A stretch of DNA of 8,378 nt from a gamma proteobacterium symbiont of Lucinoma myriamae (GTDB taxonomy: Bacteria > Pseudomonadota > Gammaproteobacteria > GRL18), in NCBI GenBank assembly GCA_025655635.1, contig JAHXIM010000275.1, positions 1 to 8,378 on the forward strand. Reading direction: 5' to 3'. The notes beneath the pieces were generated by a model. It ran no database searches, had not been told where the DNA came from, and saw only the letters and a program-made list of their open reading frames with translations. This document shows, piece by piece, positions 1 through 6,890 of the stretch (the stretch's first letter is position 1; each line of letters starts with the position of its first letter). A program made the position numbers and the translations under genes.

Positions 1-28
1 GAGGGGCTGTTAGGGTTAGTTGCGTCAT

Positions 29-67
29 GTGCTAATCTTGATCCCTATTTATATAAAAATCAAGCAC
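29..67. repeat. Imperfect inverted repeat downstream of yggX
   Basis: CTTGAT at 37-42 pairs with ATCAAG at 59-64, and GTG at 29-31 can pair with CAC at 65-67 across a five-base bulge on the left arm. The loop of about 16 bases is AT-rich. It lies directly after the yggX stop codon on the minus strand, where a transcript end would be expected. It has no T-run on the exit side, so it is not a convincing intrinsic terminator. The rest of bases 1-69 shows no coding signal. Confidence 0.25.
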
Positions 68-69
68 TT

Positions 70-342
70 TCATTGATCACGGGTATAGTCATCAGGCTTA
101 GCAGAAACTTCATCACTGAAAAAGAACTTATCCATTTCTTTTTCTAAAAACTTACGATGTTCGGGATCAATTGGCGATAAGCGATATTCATTGATCAGCA
201 TAGTTTGATGTTGGACCCAGCCAGCCCAGGCTTCTTTGGATACATTTTCAAAAATGCGCTTACCCAGATCGCCAGGATAAGTGATGCGCTCAAGACCTTC
301 GGCTTCTTTTCCTAGTTTTACACAATTTACCATTCGAGACAT
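70..342 (-). CDS. yggX: YggX family Fe(II)-trafficking / oxidative-damage protection protein
   Basis: This 90-residue cytosolic protein matches the usual YggX length of about 90. Family knowledge: YggX is proposed to take part in Fe(II) trafficking and to protect labile Fe-S clusters from oxidation. Seen here are the MSR start, the conserved Cys7, the YPG-LGKRI segment (about residues 22-30), SKEAWAGW (35-42), the HQTMLINEYRLS stretch (45-56) and the EHRKFLEKEM segment (61-70), all typical of the family. ATG at 340-342 is chosen because MSR aligns with the known N-terminus and an AAGG ribosome site lies 8-10 bases upstream; a second Met at residue 4 is less likely. The gene follows mutY on the same strand after 39 bases with no terminator between, so they are probably co-transcribed. 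The mutY-yggX pairing is common in gammaproteobacteria. Confidence 0.95.
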   Translation of the reverse strand: MSRMVNCVKLGKEAEGLERITYPGDLGKRIFENVSKEAWAGWVQHQTMLINEYRLSPIDPEHRKFLEKEMDKFFFSDEVSAKPDDYTRDQ

Positions 343-381
343 AGTTTTACCTTTATTCTTTTTTGTTTCTACGAGACTGAT

Positions 382-1455
382 TTAATCGTCTGTAATATGA
401 GTAGTATAAGTGGACAATAGAGTTGTTATGGGGGTAGGCATTCCTAATTTCAATGGTTTTTGTTTATTGAACCAGTGAAAATAATTGCTGTCATTGATCT
501 GGGATGACAGGTCAATTTCAATGTGTACTGGAGTAATAAGCAGGTGAAAGTGGCTGAATGTATGTTTAAATTCTGCCTGAAACTGCATTTTGTTTTTGCT
601 GATGTAGCGGTGCTTATCCAGCCATTGTTCAATTTCACCTTTAGTGGTGCATTGAGGAAAAGACCATAAGCCGCCCCAGATTCCTTGTTCAGGGCGTTTT
701 TCCAGCAGTAGTTCTCCTGCGGGATTACTTATCATGAGTAAATAGGCTGTTCTGACTGGATTGTCTTTTTTGGGCTTTTTATGAGGGTAGTCGTTCGTCT
801 GCTGGTTAAAATGGGCTTCACAGTTTCTCTTAAGGGGGCAGTCAGTGCATTGGGGCTTGCTTCGACTACAGAGGCTTGATCCTAAGTCCATTAGTGCTTG
901 ATTGAAGTCATCACAGCGTTTTTTTGGGGTGATTTTTTCTACTAGTGACCAGAGTTCTTTTTGTGTTTTTGTATGACCGCTCCATCCCTGAACTCGATAA
1001 TAGCGACAAAGAATGCGCTTTACATTGCCGTCAAGAATCGGCTGGTGTTGATCATTGGCAAATGACAGAATTGCACCTGCTGTTGAGCGGCCAATGCCGG
1101 GTAATGATTGCAGTTCATCAATGGAGTCGGGAAAAAGCCCTGAGTGATCCTGATGGATAATTCGTGCTGTTTTATGCAGGTTTCTTGCCCGGGCGTAATA
1201 GCCCAGTCCTGTCCAGAAATGCAGTACATCATCTTGTGCTGCAGTTGCTAATGTATTGATGTCAGGGAAGTGTTTCATGAATCTTAAATAATAGGGTATG
1301 ACGGTTTTTACCTGAGTTTGCTGGAGCATAATTTCTGAAACCCAAACACGATAGGTGGTTTTATTTATCTGCCAGGGGAGATCTTTTCGTCCGTATTGGT
1401 CAAACCATTTGAGTAGTTTTTTGGCGAATAAAGCTTTTGTTTGAGTGACGATAAT
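382..1455 (-). CDS. mutY: Adenine DNA glycosylase MutY, probable non-AUG start
   Basis: MutY removes adenine mispaired with 8-oxoguanine, guanine or cytosine in base-excision repair. Reading upstream of the first ATG (1327-1329) restores the canonical N-terminus in the same frame: WFDQYGRKDLPW (1372-1407), then YRVWVSE and IMLQQTQ. The catalytic Glu codon is 1333-1335, so a start at 1329 would lack it. Also seen are the helix-hairpin-helix LPGIGRSTAGAI (about residues 118-129), the catalytic Asp in PILDGNVKR (about 142), a C-X6-C-X2-C-X5-C 4Fe-4S loop (Cys 196, 203, 206, 212) and a C-terminal NUDIX-like 8-oxoG recognition domain with HTFSHFH (about 299-305). The frame has no ATG, GTG, TTG or CTG upstream of 1329. 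I place the start at ATT 1453-1455, with a weak GGA five bases upstream; ATC 1450-1452 and ATT 1456-1458 are equally possible. The resulting 357 residues compare with 350 in E. coli. Identity is certain; the exact start is not. Confidence 0.9.
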   Translation of the reverse strand: MIVTQTKALFAKKLLKWFDQYGRKDLPWQINKTTYRVWVSEIMLQQTQVKTVIPYYLRFMKHFPDINTLATAAQDDVLHFWTGLGYYARARNLHKTARIIHQDHSGLFPDSIDELQSLPGIGRSTAGAILSFANDQHQPILDGNVKRILCRYYRVQGWSGHTKTQKELWSLVEKITPKKRCDDFNQALMDLGSSLCSRSKPQCTDCPLKRNCEAHFNQQTNDYPHKKPKKDNPVRTAYLLMISNPAGELLLEKRPEQGIWGGLWSFPQCTTKGEIEQWLDKHRYISKNKMQFQAEFKHTFSHFHLLITPVHIEIDLSSQINDSNYFHWFNKQKPLKLGMPTPITTLLSTYTTHITDD

Positions 1456-1492
1456 AATGATCCGAATTTTTTGAGGTGAGTGGAATATGAAT

Positions 1493-1522
1493 AAAAAAAG
1501 CCGGGTAAGTCCCGGCTTTTTT
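1493..1522. terminator. Bidirectional intrinsic terminator between asmA and mutY
   Basis: The perfect stem GCCGGG (1500-1505) / CCCGGC (1511-1516) has a five-base loop. It is flanked by seven A (1493-1499) on the left and six T (1517-1522) on the right, so a U-tract follows the hairpin in either direction. The hairpin begins about 20 bases past the asmA stop codon, so it most simply ends the asmA transcript on the minus strand. It sits only about 40 bases before the proposed mutY start, which means mutY needs read-through or a promoter overlapping this region. Confidence 0.85.
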
Positions 1523-1542
1523 ATGGTTAGGGTGCTGAAATA

Positions 1543-3693
1543 TTAAAACTTAAGCAGTCCTTTGAATTTATCACCAAACTTTTCTTCTAGTTTTTTGTTT
1601 AATTTCTCTTCTACTTTTTTCTTTACTTCCTGCTCAAGTACTTTGCTTATATTTGCTTCTTCAGAAAGGTCAGAAAATTTACCTTTGATGGTGTATGGGA
1701 TTTCTTTACTGGTTAAATCGGTTCCTTGTGATTTATCATCAATTTTTAAGCTATCAAGTAATATAACCGTTAAAGTATAGTCCATATACTCTTTGGGTAA
1801 GTCTATATAACCTTTTCCCTTGACACTCATTACCGGTGACTGACTGGCGAGATCATTATTGTGAATAACCCCGTTTTTAATAGCGAGAGTCCCTTTTAAC
1901 TCGGAAAATTTTGTGTTCTTATCCTGGTCACCAGTAGGTGGCGCTGTACCTCTATAGAGAGCTTGTGCTTTTCTTAAGGTGGTTAATATATCTAATTTTT
2001 TGATATGACCATCAGTAACCAGTAATTTTGCTGTGCCATTACTATTTTTTACCAAACGGTCTTTATCATTACCGCTGGTTGTGATGTTAGCGCTAATGTT
2101 AGCGGCGCCGGTAAATTCCTGGCTGCCTGTTGTGTCCTGTAATAAGTCACCGATTTGAACATGTTTTAATTCATTGACGATTTTGAGTTTGGGTGTTTTG
2201 CCGCGTGCATCAATATCGGTTTTTAAATTAATTGTGCCCTGGTAAAGATCGGCTTTTAAGGGAGCTAATTGAACCAGTCCGTTATTGCCCTTTAAAACAA
2301 TGACCACATTGCTCATTTTGGCACCACCGGCAATAAATTTTGCAATAGTTAATTTACCGCTAAGATTTAATTGGCGTAGTGTCTCAACCGGGAATATTGC
2401 AGCAGTTGACTGAGTAGTTGCTGGTGACTTTTTCTTTGCAGCAGGTGTTTTGCCAGATGCAGGCTTTGTCTTAGCTTTAGCAGGTGTATCTTGTCCTGCA
2501 ACAGCATAGTAATCCAGATTTAATTGGTTTAATGTTAAGTCAAAACCATAGTGTGGTTTGCTAAAATTCTTGATTGAGGCACTGCCTTTTAATGTAGTGT
2601 CATCAAGATTGGCTTCAAGAGCGCTGATGGTGACAGCATCTTTGGTGCCATTAAAGGTGAGCTTGGCATCAGCTGAGTTAAGTGCCTTTGCTTCTTTCAT
2701 TTTTGGTATTGCAGCACCGAGAGTGGCGGCCAATTGTTTGGGTGAAAACAGGTCAATGCTTACCTTACCGTTAAACTCTGGTGAGCTATCCAGTTTGCTG
2801 GCGTGAAATAAACCATTAATGACCATATCAAATAAGGTCAGCTTCATTTTATTAATATCAAGTACCTGAGTCTTACCATCAAAATTAATATCACCTGTTA
2901 ATGTGGTTTTATTAGCACCGCCGGGTAATACATCACCAGTTAAATCCAGTGACAGTTCAGTACCGGGAAGCTGAAACAGTTGTTTAGATAATGAGATAGT
3001 AGGAGAGCTTTTTAAAGTAAAGTCACCTTGTATTGCAGGATTACTATTTTGAATATGGGTTGATATGCTTAGCTTAAATGGTTTGTCTTCTATCAATTCG
3101 CTAATAGTAATATTGCTTTTTGATAAAGTGACACTTTGATTTGCCTGTTCGTCAGTCCAGGTGATAAGGGCATCTGAGATGCTGAGTCCGGCAACGCTGA
3201 TGGCAGGCATTGCTGCTTTATCTGCTTTCTTTTCAGTGCTTGCTGCTGGTTTTTCGACTTTAGCCGGAGTAGCTTTTTGCTCGCCTGAAAGATCGCTCCA
3301 GTTGGTGATGCCCTGCTTGTTTTTTATCAGGTTTAATTCCATGCCGGCTAATTTTATTTCGCCAACATCCAGACGGTTATCGGTTAATAGCGGCATGATG
3401 GCAACATATAAAGAAGCACCCTGTATACGGGCAAAAGGTTTATCTGCGAAACCTTCAGCATTACTGAGTTCCAGTTTTCCTAACTCCAGAGAAACAGACA
3501 GGGGTAAGGAAATGGATAGATCTATGTCACCGTCTATGGTTAAGGTTCGCCCTGTTTTATCTAATACTTGTTGTGAAATTTCATCTTTGTAGTCATTAGG
3601 ATCAACTAGAATCGGGATCAAGATGCTTGTAAGCACAACGATCAGAACGAGTGAAGCAATGAGCCAAAGGAGTATTTTGATCAATTTTGTCAT
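1543..3693 (-). CDS. asmA: AsmA family envelope protein
   Basis: This 716-residue protein belongs to the AsmA/TamB/YhdP superfamily: inner-membrane-anchored periplasmic proteins implicated in outer-membrane homeostasis and, for several members, phospholipid transport between membranes. A single N-terminal membrane anchor (residues 5-30, Leu/Ile/Val-rich) is followed by the family opening DPNDYKDEISQQVLDKTGRTLTIDGDIDLSI (31-61) and an LSNAEGF segment (76-82). The rest consists of repetitive beta-strand segments of the family type, with GTLAIKNGVI and GKGYIDLP near the C-terminus (601-633). Two low-complexity Ala/Lys/Pro linkers (about 139-163 and 402-430) interrupt the fold. A charged Lys/Glu tail (about 684-712) looks helical. 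The ATG at 3691-3693 is fixed by the anchor, although the ribosome site is weak. A strong terminator follows. It is longer than E. coli AsmA (617 residues), partly through the linkers. The superfamily is certain; the precise substrate is unknown. Confidence 0.9.
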   Translation of the reverse strand: MTKLIKILLWLIASLVLIVVLTSILIPILVDPNDYKDEISQQVLDKTGRTLTIDGDIDLSISLPLSVSLELGKLELSNAEGFADKPFARIQGASLYVAIMPLLTDNRLDVGEIKLAGMELNLIKNKQGITNWSDLSGEQKATPAKVEKPAASTEKKADKAAMPAISVAGLSISDALITWTDEQANQSVTLSKSNITISELIEDKPFKLSISTHIQNSNPAIQGDFTLKSSPTISLSKQLFQLPGTELSLDLTGDVLPGGANKTTLTGDINFDGKTQVLDINKMKLTLFDMVINGLFHASKLDSSPEFNGKVSIDLFSPKQLAATLGAAIPKMKEAKALNSADAKLTFNGTKDAVTISALEANLDDTTLKGSASIKNFSKPHYGFDLTLNQLNLDYYAVAGQDTPAKAKTKPASGKTPAAKKKSPATTQSTAAIFPVETLRQLNLSGKLTIAKFIAGGAKMSNVVIVLKGNNGLVQLAPLKADLYQGTINLKTDIDARGKTPKLKIVNELKHVQIGDLLQDTTGSQEFTGAANISANITTSGNDKDRLVKNSNGTAKLLVTDGHIKKLDILTTLRKAQALYRGTAPPTGDQDKNTKFSELKGTLAIKNGVIHNNDLASQSPVMSVKGKGYIDLPKEYMDYTLTVILLDSLKIDDKSQGTDLTSKEIPYTIKGKFSDLSEEANISKVLEQEVKKKVEEKLNKKLEEKFGDKFKGLLKF

Positions 3694-3760
3694 TTATTTT
3701 TACCAGTTTGGGTAATGATTTAAGATAATAAGTTTCAAACCATAAGTGGTGTAAGTTTAT

Positions 3761-3789
3761 ATTAAAATATAATCAGTAAAGTATAGCAA
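3761..3789 (-). promoter_or_regulatory. Candidate sigma-70 promoter for asmA
   Basis: On the minus strand, TTGCTA (3789-3784) stands 17 bases from TTTAAT (3766-3761), matching the consensus -35 and -10 at 4/6 and 5/6 positions with ideal spacing. This would start transcription near 3754, about 60 bases before the asmA ATG. The -10 lies within a short palindrome (arms 3757-3763 and 3766-3772), which may just reflect AT richness. Assignment is by eye only. Confidence 0.4.
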
Positions 3790-3814
3790 CTCATGGTGAA
3801 CAAATACGTACATA

Positions 3815-5629
3815 CTACTTATAAATATCACTAATTTCTTTTTTAAACAGATCGAACACTTTAGGCCGCTTTACTTTAAGTGTCGGTGTCAAAATATCAT
3901 TGTCTACCGTCCAGGGGTCAAGTGTTAAAATGACCTTGCGTATTTTTGCGTAGCCGGGGAAATCATGCAGTACGTCTCTTAAATGGCGCACGATTTGACT
4001 GTTGACAGCTTTGTTTTGTAAATTGTCTTTATCAAATGGATCCAGTTTGTTTTGTTCGGCAATGTGTACCCACTCTTCAGAATTTAAAACCAGTATTGCA
4101 CTTAAATAAGCCTGTCCTTCACCCAATAATAAAGCCTGATCATATTTAGGATCGATCATAATCGTATTTTCAATATCAGTGGGAGGAATTTTTTCACCAT
4201 TGGACATGATTAAAATATCTTTTAAACGACCGGTGATATAAACATGTCCTGTTTTATCATCAATTCGTGCCTGATCGCCACTATGAAACCAGCCGTCTGA
4301 ATCAATCGCCTGAGCGGTAGCAGCATGGTTATTCCAATAGCCAATCATAACGCCGGGGCTTTTTATCAGTAATTCATCCTGTTCACCAGCTTTCATCTCA
4401 ATTCCATCAAGAGGATGCCCAATAGAACGGGGATCATTATTATCAAGACGATTAAATGAGGCAACTGGGCTGGTTTCTGTGAGTCCATAACCTTGAATCA
4501 GGGTAAGCCCAAGACCAATGAATGTTTTTGCTACAGGAAACGGAATGGCAGCGCCACCTGTTGCGGCGAGTCTGAGTTTACCGCCAAATTTTTGCATCAC
4601 TTTGTCAGCAACAAGATGTTTTAGTAATGGCCATAATAAACAGGAAAGGCAAAATGAAGAACGTTTTTGTTGATATAAGAAGCGATTCCAGCCAACCTGA
4701 ACAGTGAGCTTAAATAATGCACGTTTTATGGGGGAACCCTTTAATAAAGTATTTTCAATTTTACCATAGACTCGTTCATAAATCCTCGGCACTGAGATCA
4801 GTAAGGTGGGTTTAATGGTGATAAGATCATCACCCAACAGCTGGATTGAGCGGGCAAAAGCGACTCTGCAGTCAGCCATAATGGCCAGATAATAACCCAG
4901 ACTGCGCTCAAAAGTATGGGACAAAGGTAAAAAGGATAAAAATAAATCGTCAGCATTTACTTTGAGCCCTTCGGCTGAAGAGTAGGCAACGGATAAAATA
5001 TTAAAGTGACTGAGCATGACGCCCTTGGGTCTGCCTGTGGTACCTGAGGTGTAAACAATGGTTGCCAGTTCATGGGGATCACCATCACGTTTATGCAGTA
5101 CATGGCCTTGCTCTGGTAACCAGTCGTGCATTGTGGTAACAAGTTCTGCTTCGTCTTCTAATTGTTCAGAATTGGTATCAATTAGAATGACACGTTGCAA
5201 TATCTTATTGTCAACGCATTTGTCACGTAAGCGACTCCATTGACTAACATCCTGTATCACCAGTAATTTAATGGCTGAATCATCAAGAATATAGGCAATA
5301 TTATCCGGGCGGTCTTCAAGATAAAGAGGAACTACGATGAGGCCAAGCCCCAGTGCTGCCTGATCAACAGCGACCCATTCTTTACAGTTTTTCATTAAAA
5401 TAGCAATGCGGTCACCGGGCTCCAGATCTTCCTGAGAAATGGATTTCTGCCATTTGCCCACCAGAATAGCCATCTCATTCCAGGTGCTTTCTTGCCATTC
5501 ATTATTCTGTTTATTGTATTGAATATAGGCGGTTTTATCAGCAGAGTGTATGCTTCTTTCATAGAAGAGCCCATCCAGTGTACCCGCTTTTTTTGGGGTA
5601 ATTATTGCATTGTGGGAGATCGTAGCCAT
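3815..5629 (-). CDS. Long-chain acyl-CoA synthetase (AMP-forming, COG1022 type)
   Basis: This 604-residue enzyme belongs to the adenylate-forming superfamily. The expected reaction is activation of a long-chain fatty acid with ATP to an acyl-AMP and then an acyl-CoA, at the inner membrane face. Motifs seen: P-loop YTSGTTGRPKG (193-203), the LPLSHTFER segment (234-242), YGLTET (381-386), the adenylate-binding SGDQ (450-453), the hinge GRLKD (467-471) and a C-terminal TPTLKVKR (581-588) carrying the likely catalytic lysine. Length and motif spacing fit the FAA1/COG1022 branch better than E. coli FadD. The frame opens earlier, at 5704, but ATG 5627-5629 is chosen: it has a strong AGGA ribosome site eight bases upstream, and the protein then begins MATISHN. 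The preceding 25 residues look non-conserved and run into the divergent promoter region. It is divergent from thiS and upstream of asmA on the same strand with a 121-base gap. Chain-length specificity cannot be read from the sequence. Confidence 0.92.
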   Translation of the reverse strand: MATISHNAIITPKKAGTLDGLFYERSIHSADKTAYIQYNKQNNEWQESTWNEMAILVGKWQKSISQEDLEPGDRIAILMKNCKEWVAVDQAALGLGLIVVPLYLEDRPDNIAYILDDSAIKLLVIQDVSQWSRLRDKCVDNKILQRVILIDTNSEQLEDEAELVTTMHDWLPEQGHVLHKRDGDPHELATIVYTSGTTGRPKGVMLSHFNILSVAYSSAEGLKVNADDLFLSFLPLSHTFERSLGYYLAIMADCRVAFARSIQLLGDDLITIKPTLLISVPRIYERVYGKIENTLLKGSPIKRALFKLTVQVGWNRFLYQQKRSSFCLSCLLWPLLKHLVADKVMQKFGGKLRLAATGGAAIPFPVAKTFIGLGLTLIQGYGLTETSPVASFNRLDNNDPRSIGHPLDGIEMKAGEQDELLIKSPGVMIGYWNNHAATAQAIDSDGWFHSGDQARIDDKTGHVYITGRLKDILIMSNGEKIPPTDIENTIMIDPKYDQALLLGEGQAYLSAILVLNSEEWVHIAEQNKLDPFDKDNLQNKAVNSQIVRHLRDVLHDFPGYAKIRKVILTLDPWTVDNDILTPTLKVKRPKVFDLFKKEISDIYK

Positions 5630-5666
5630 AAAGTTGTTCCTCGAAATAGTTACTAATGGGTTCAAA

Positions 5667-5695
5667 ATCACACATAACCCGCAATTCCGTGTAAA
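5667..5695 (-). promoter_or_regulatory. Candidate promoter for the acyl-CoA synthetase gene
   Basis: On the minus strand, TTTACA (5695-5690, 5/6 to the -35 consensus) is 17 bases from TGTGAT (5672-5667, 4/6 to the -10 consensus). Transcription would start near 5660, about 30 bases before the chosen ATG and just ahead of its ribosome site. This supports the shorter start of the gene. No plus-strand promoter of similar quality for thiS was found in this 144-base divergent region, and I saw no TPP riboswitch pattern ahead of thiS. Confidence 0.35.
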
Positions 5696-5773
5696 ATATA
5701 GCATATATATTGAATGATCCCAGTAGGAAAATCTATCGGGTTTATCCTAAAATACAAAATTAAGGAGCTTTTT

Positions 5774-5974
5774 TTGAAAATTTTTGTCAATGGTGAACCA
5801 AAACAGGTTAAAGATGTCTGTTCAGTGCAGGATTTATTAACTGAGATGGATATTACAGGCCAGCGTTTAGCAGTTGAAGTGAATGAGGAAATTGTTTCTA
5901 AAAGCCGTCATGAGGACTATTCTTTTAGTGAAGATGATAAGGTAGAAATTGTTCATGCTATAGGCGGTGGTTAA
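5774..5974 (+). CDS. thiS: Sulfur carrier protein ThiS (TTG start)
   Basis: This 66-residue ubiquitin-like protein carries sulfur as a C-terminal thiocarboxylate for assembly of the thiamin thiazole ring. Visible signs are the beta-grasp opening KIFVNGEP (2-9), a VEVNEEIVSKSRHEDYSFSEDDKVEIVHAIGG core and the obligatory C-terminal Gly-Gly (65-66), which ThiF adenylates. The frame is open from an ATG at 5714, but that would add 20 residues foreign to the family. TTG at 5774-5776 has a strong AGGAG at 5763-5767 with six-base spacing and gives the normal length. thiG follows after 96 bases. No thiF, thiO/thiH or thiE is in this window, so the rest of the pathway must lie elsewhere. Confidence 0.93.
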   Translation: MKIFVNGEPKQVKDVCSVQDLLTEMDITGQRLAVEVNEEIVSKSRHEDYSFSEDDKVEIVHAIGGG

Positions 5975-6070
5975 AACATCAGTCAATTACTGGTAGTTTT
6001 CCAGGGCAGTTTTTAGGATAATAGCTTTTTAATTTTTTGATAACTTATTTAATAATATTCAGGACAAAAT

Positions 6071-6853
6071 ATGCAAGATGACCAGTTGATCATTGCTGAT
6101 AAAGCGTACAATTCACGTCTATTAGTCGGTACCGGTAAATATAAAGATCTAGATGAAACTCGTGAAGCGATTGAGACCAGCGGTGCTGAAATTGTCACAG
6201 TGGCTATCCGTCGTACTAATATCGGTCAGAATCCGGATGAGCCTAATTTACTGGATGTTATATCGCCGGATAAATATACTATTCTACCCAATACTGCCGG
6301 CTGTTATACGGCCAAAGATGCCGTAAGAACCTGCCAGTTAGCACGTGAACTGCTGGATGGACATGATCTGGTTAAACTTGAAGTACTGGGCGATCAAAAG
6401 ACACTTTATCCTAATATGGTTGATACCATTGAAGCGGCTGAAATCTTAATTAAAGATGGCTTTAAAGTCATGGTTTATACCAGTGACGATCCCATTATTG
6501 CTAAGCGCTTAGAAGAAATGGGCTGTGTTGCTGTCATGCCTTTGGCTGGTTTAATCGGCTCTGGTCTGGGTATTTGTAACCCTCATAATATTCGTCTGAT
6601 TATAGAAAATGCTACGGTACCGATTCTGGTTGATGCCGGTGTGGGTACGGCTTCAGATGTGGCTATTGCGATGGAGCTTGGCTGTGATGCAGTCTTGATG
6701 AATACTGCCATCGCCGGAGCAAAAAATCCTGTGCTTATGGCTTCAGCAATGAAAAAAGCCATTGAAGGCGGCAGAGAAGCTTTCTTAGCTGGCCGCATGC
6801 CGAAAAAAGCCTATGCCAGTGCTTCTTCGCCGATTGATGGTACCTTTTTTTAA
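6071..6853 (+). CDS. thiG: Thiazole synthase ThiG
   Basis: ThiG condenses 1-deoxy-D-xylulose 5-phosphate, dehydroglycine and the sulfur of ThiS thiocarboxylate into the thiazole phosphate moiety of thiamin. It is a cytosolic TIM-barrel enzyme. The 260-residue length is normal. Seen here are the opening RLLVGTGKY (16-24), the TVAIRR segment (43-48), LPNTAGCYTA (72-81), the Schiff-base lysine in VKLEVLGD (Lys102), MPLAGLIGSGLGICNP (156-171) and the phosphate-binding VDAGVGTASD (187-196). ATG 6071 has an AGGA site six bases upstream. It ends 37 bases before trmB. A thiS-thiG-trmB order is also found in other gammaproteobacteria such as Pseudomonas, which supports a single operon. Nothing in the sequence suggests loss of function. 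Confidence 0.97.
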   Translation: MQDDQLIIADKAYNSRLLVGTGKYKDLDETREAIETSGAEIVTVAIRRTNIGQNPDEPNLLDVISPDKYTILPNTAGCYTAKDAVRTCQLARELLDGHDLVKLEVLGDQKTLYPNMVDTIEAAEILIKDGFKVMVYTSDDPIIAKRLEEMGCVAVMPLAGLIGSGLGICNPHNIRLIIENATVPILVDAGVGTASDVAIAMELGCDAVLMNTAIAGAKNPVLMASAMKKAIEGGREAFLAGRMPKKAYASASSPIDGTFF

Positions 6854-6874
6854 AAGAAGTTCTAAAAGAAGTTT
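6851..6874 (+). repeat. Two-copy 12-base tandem repeat after thiG
   Basis: TAAAAGAAGTTC (6851-6862) is followed directly by TAAAAGAAGTTT (6863-6874), differing only at the last base. The first copy begins with the thiG stop codon, and both copies lie in the 37-base gap before trmB. A local slippage duplication is the simplest explanation; no function is evident. Confidence 0.6.
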
Positions 6875-6890
6875 TTAAAGTAGAGCCATA

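Noticed and set aside
1487..1546. Plus-strand 19-codon ORF (MNKKSRVSPGFF...) preceded by a GAGGTGAG ribosome-site-like sequence
   Set aside because: Its codons are simply the A-run, hairpin and T-run of the intrinsic terminator, which often reads as a small Lys-Ser-Pro-Gly-Phe-Phe peptide. There is no independent support for a gene.
3161..3592. 143-codon plus-strand ORF antisense to asmA
   Set aside because: It lies wholly inside the clearly coding asmA region, has no recognisable motif, and is explained as a shadow frame.
5630..5704. N-terminal extension of the acyl-CoA synthetase to an ATG at 5704
   Set aside because: The extra 25 residues look unrelated to the family, and a much better ribosome site precedes the ATG at 5627-5629.
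5714..5773. N-terminal extension of ThiS to an ATG at 5714
   Set aside because: It would add 20 residues before the conserved KIFVNG start. The TTG at 5774 has a strong AGGAG at proper spacing and gives the normal ThiS length.
5975..6070. Possible hairpin or small RNA between thiS and thiG
   Set aside because: Only a four-base stem (CTGG/CCAG) near 5990-6005 is seen. The region is otherwise AT-rich spacer, with the thiG ribosome site at its end.
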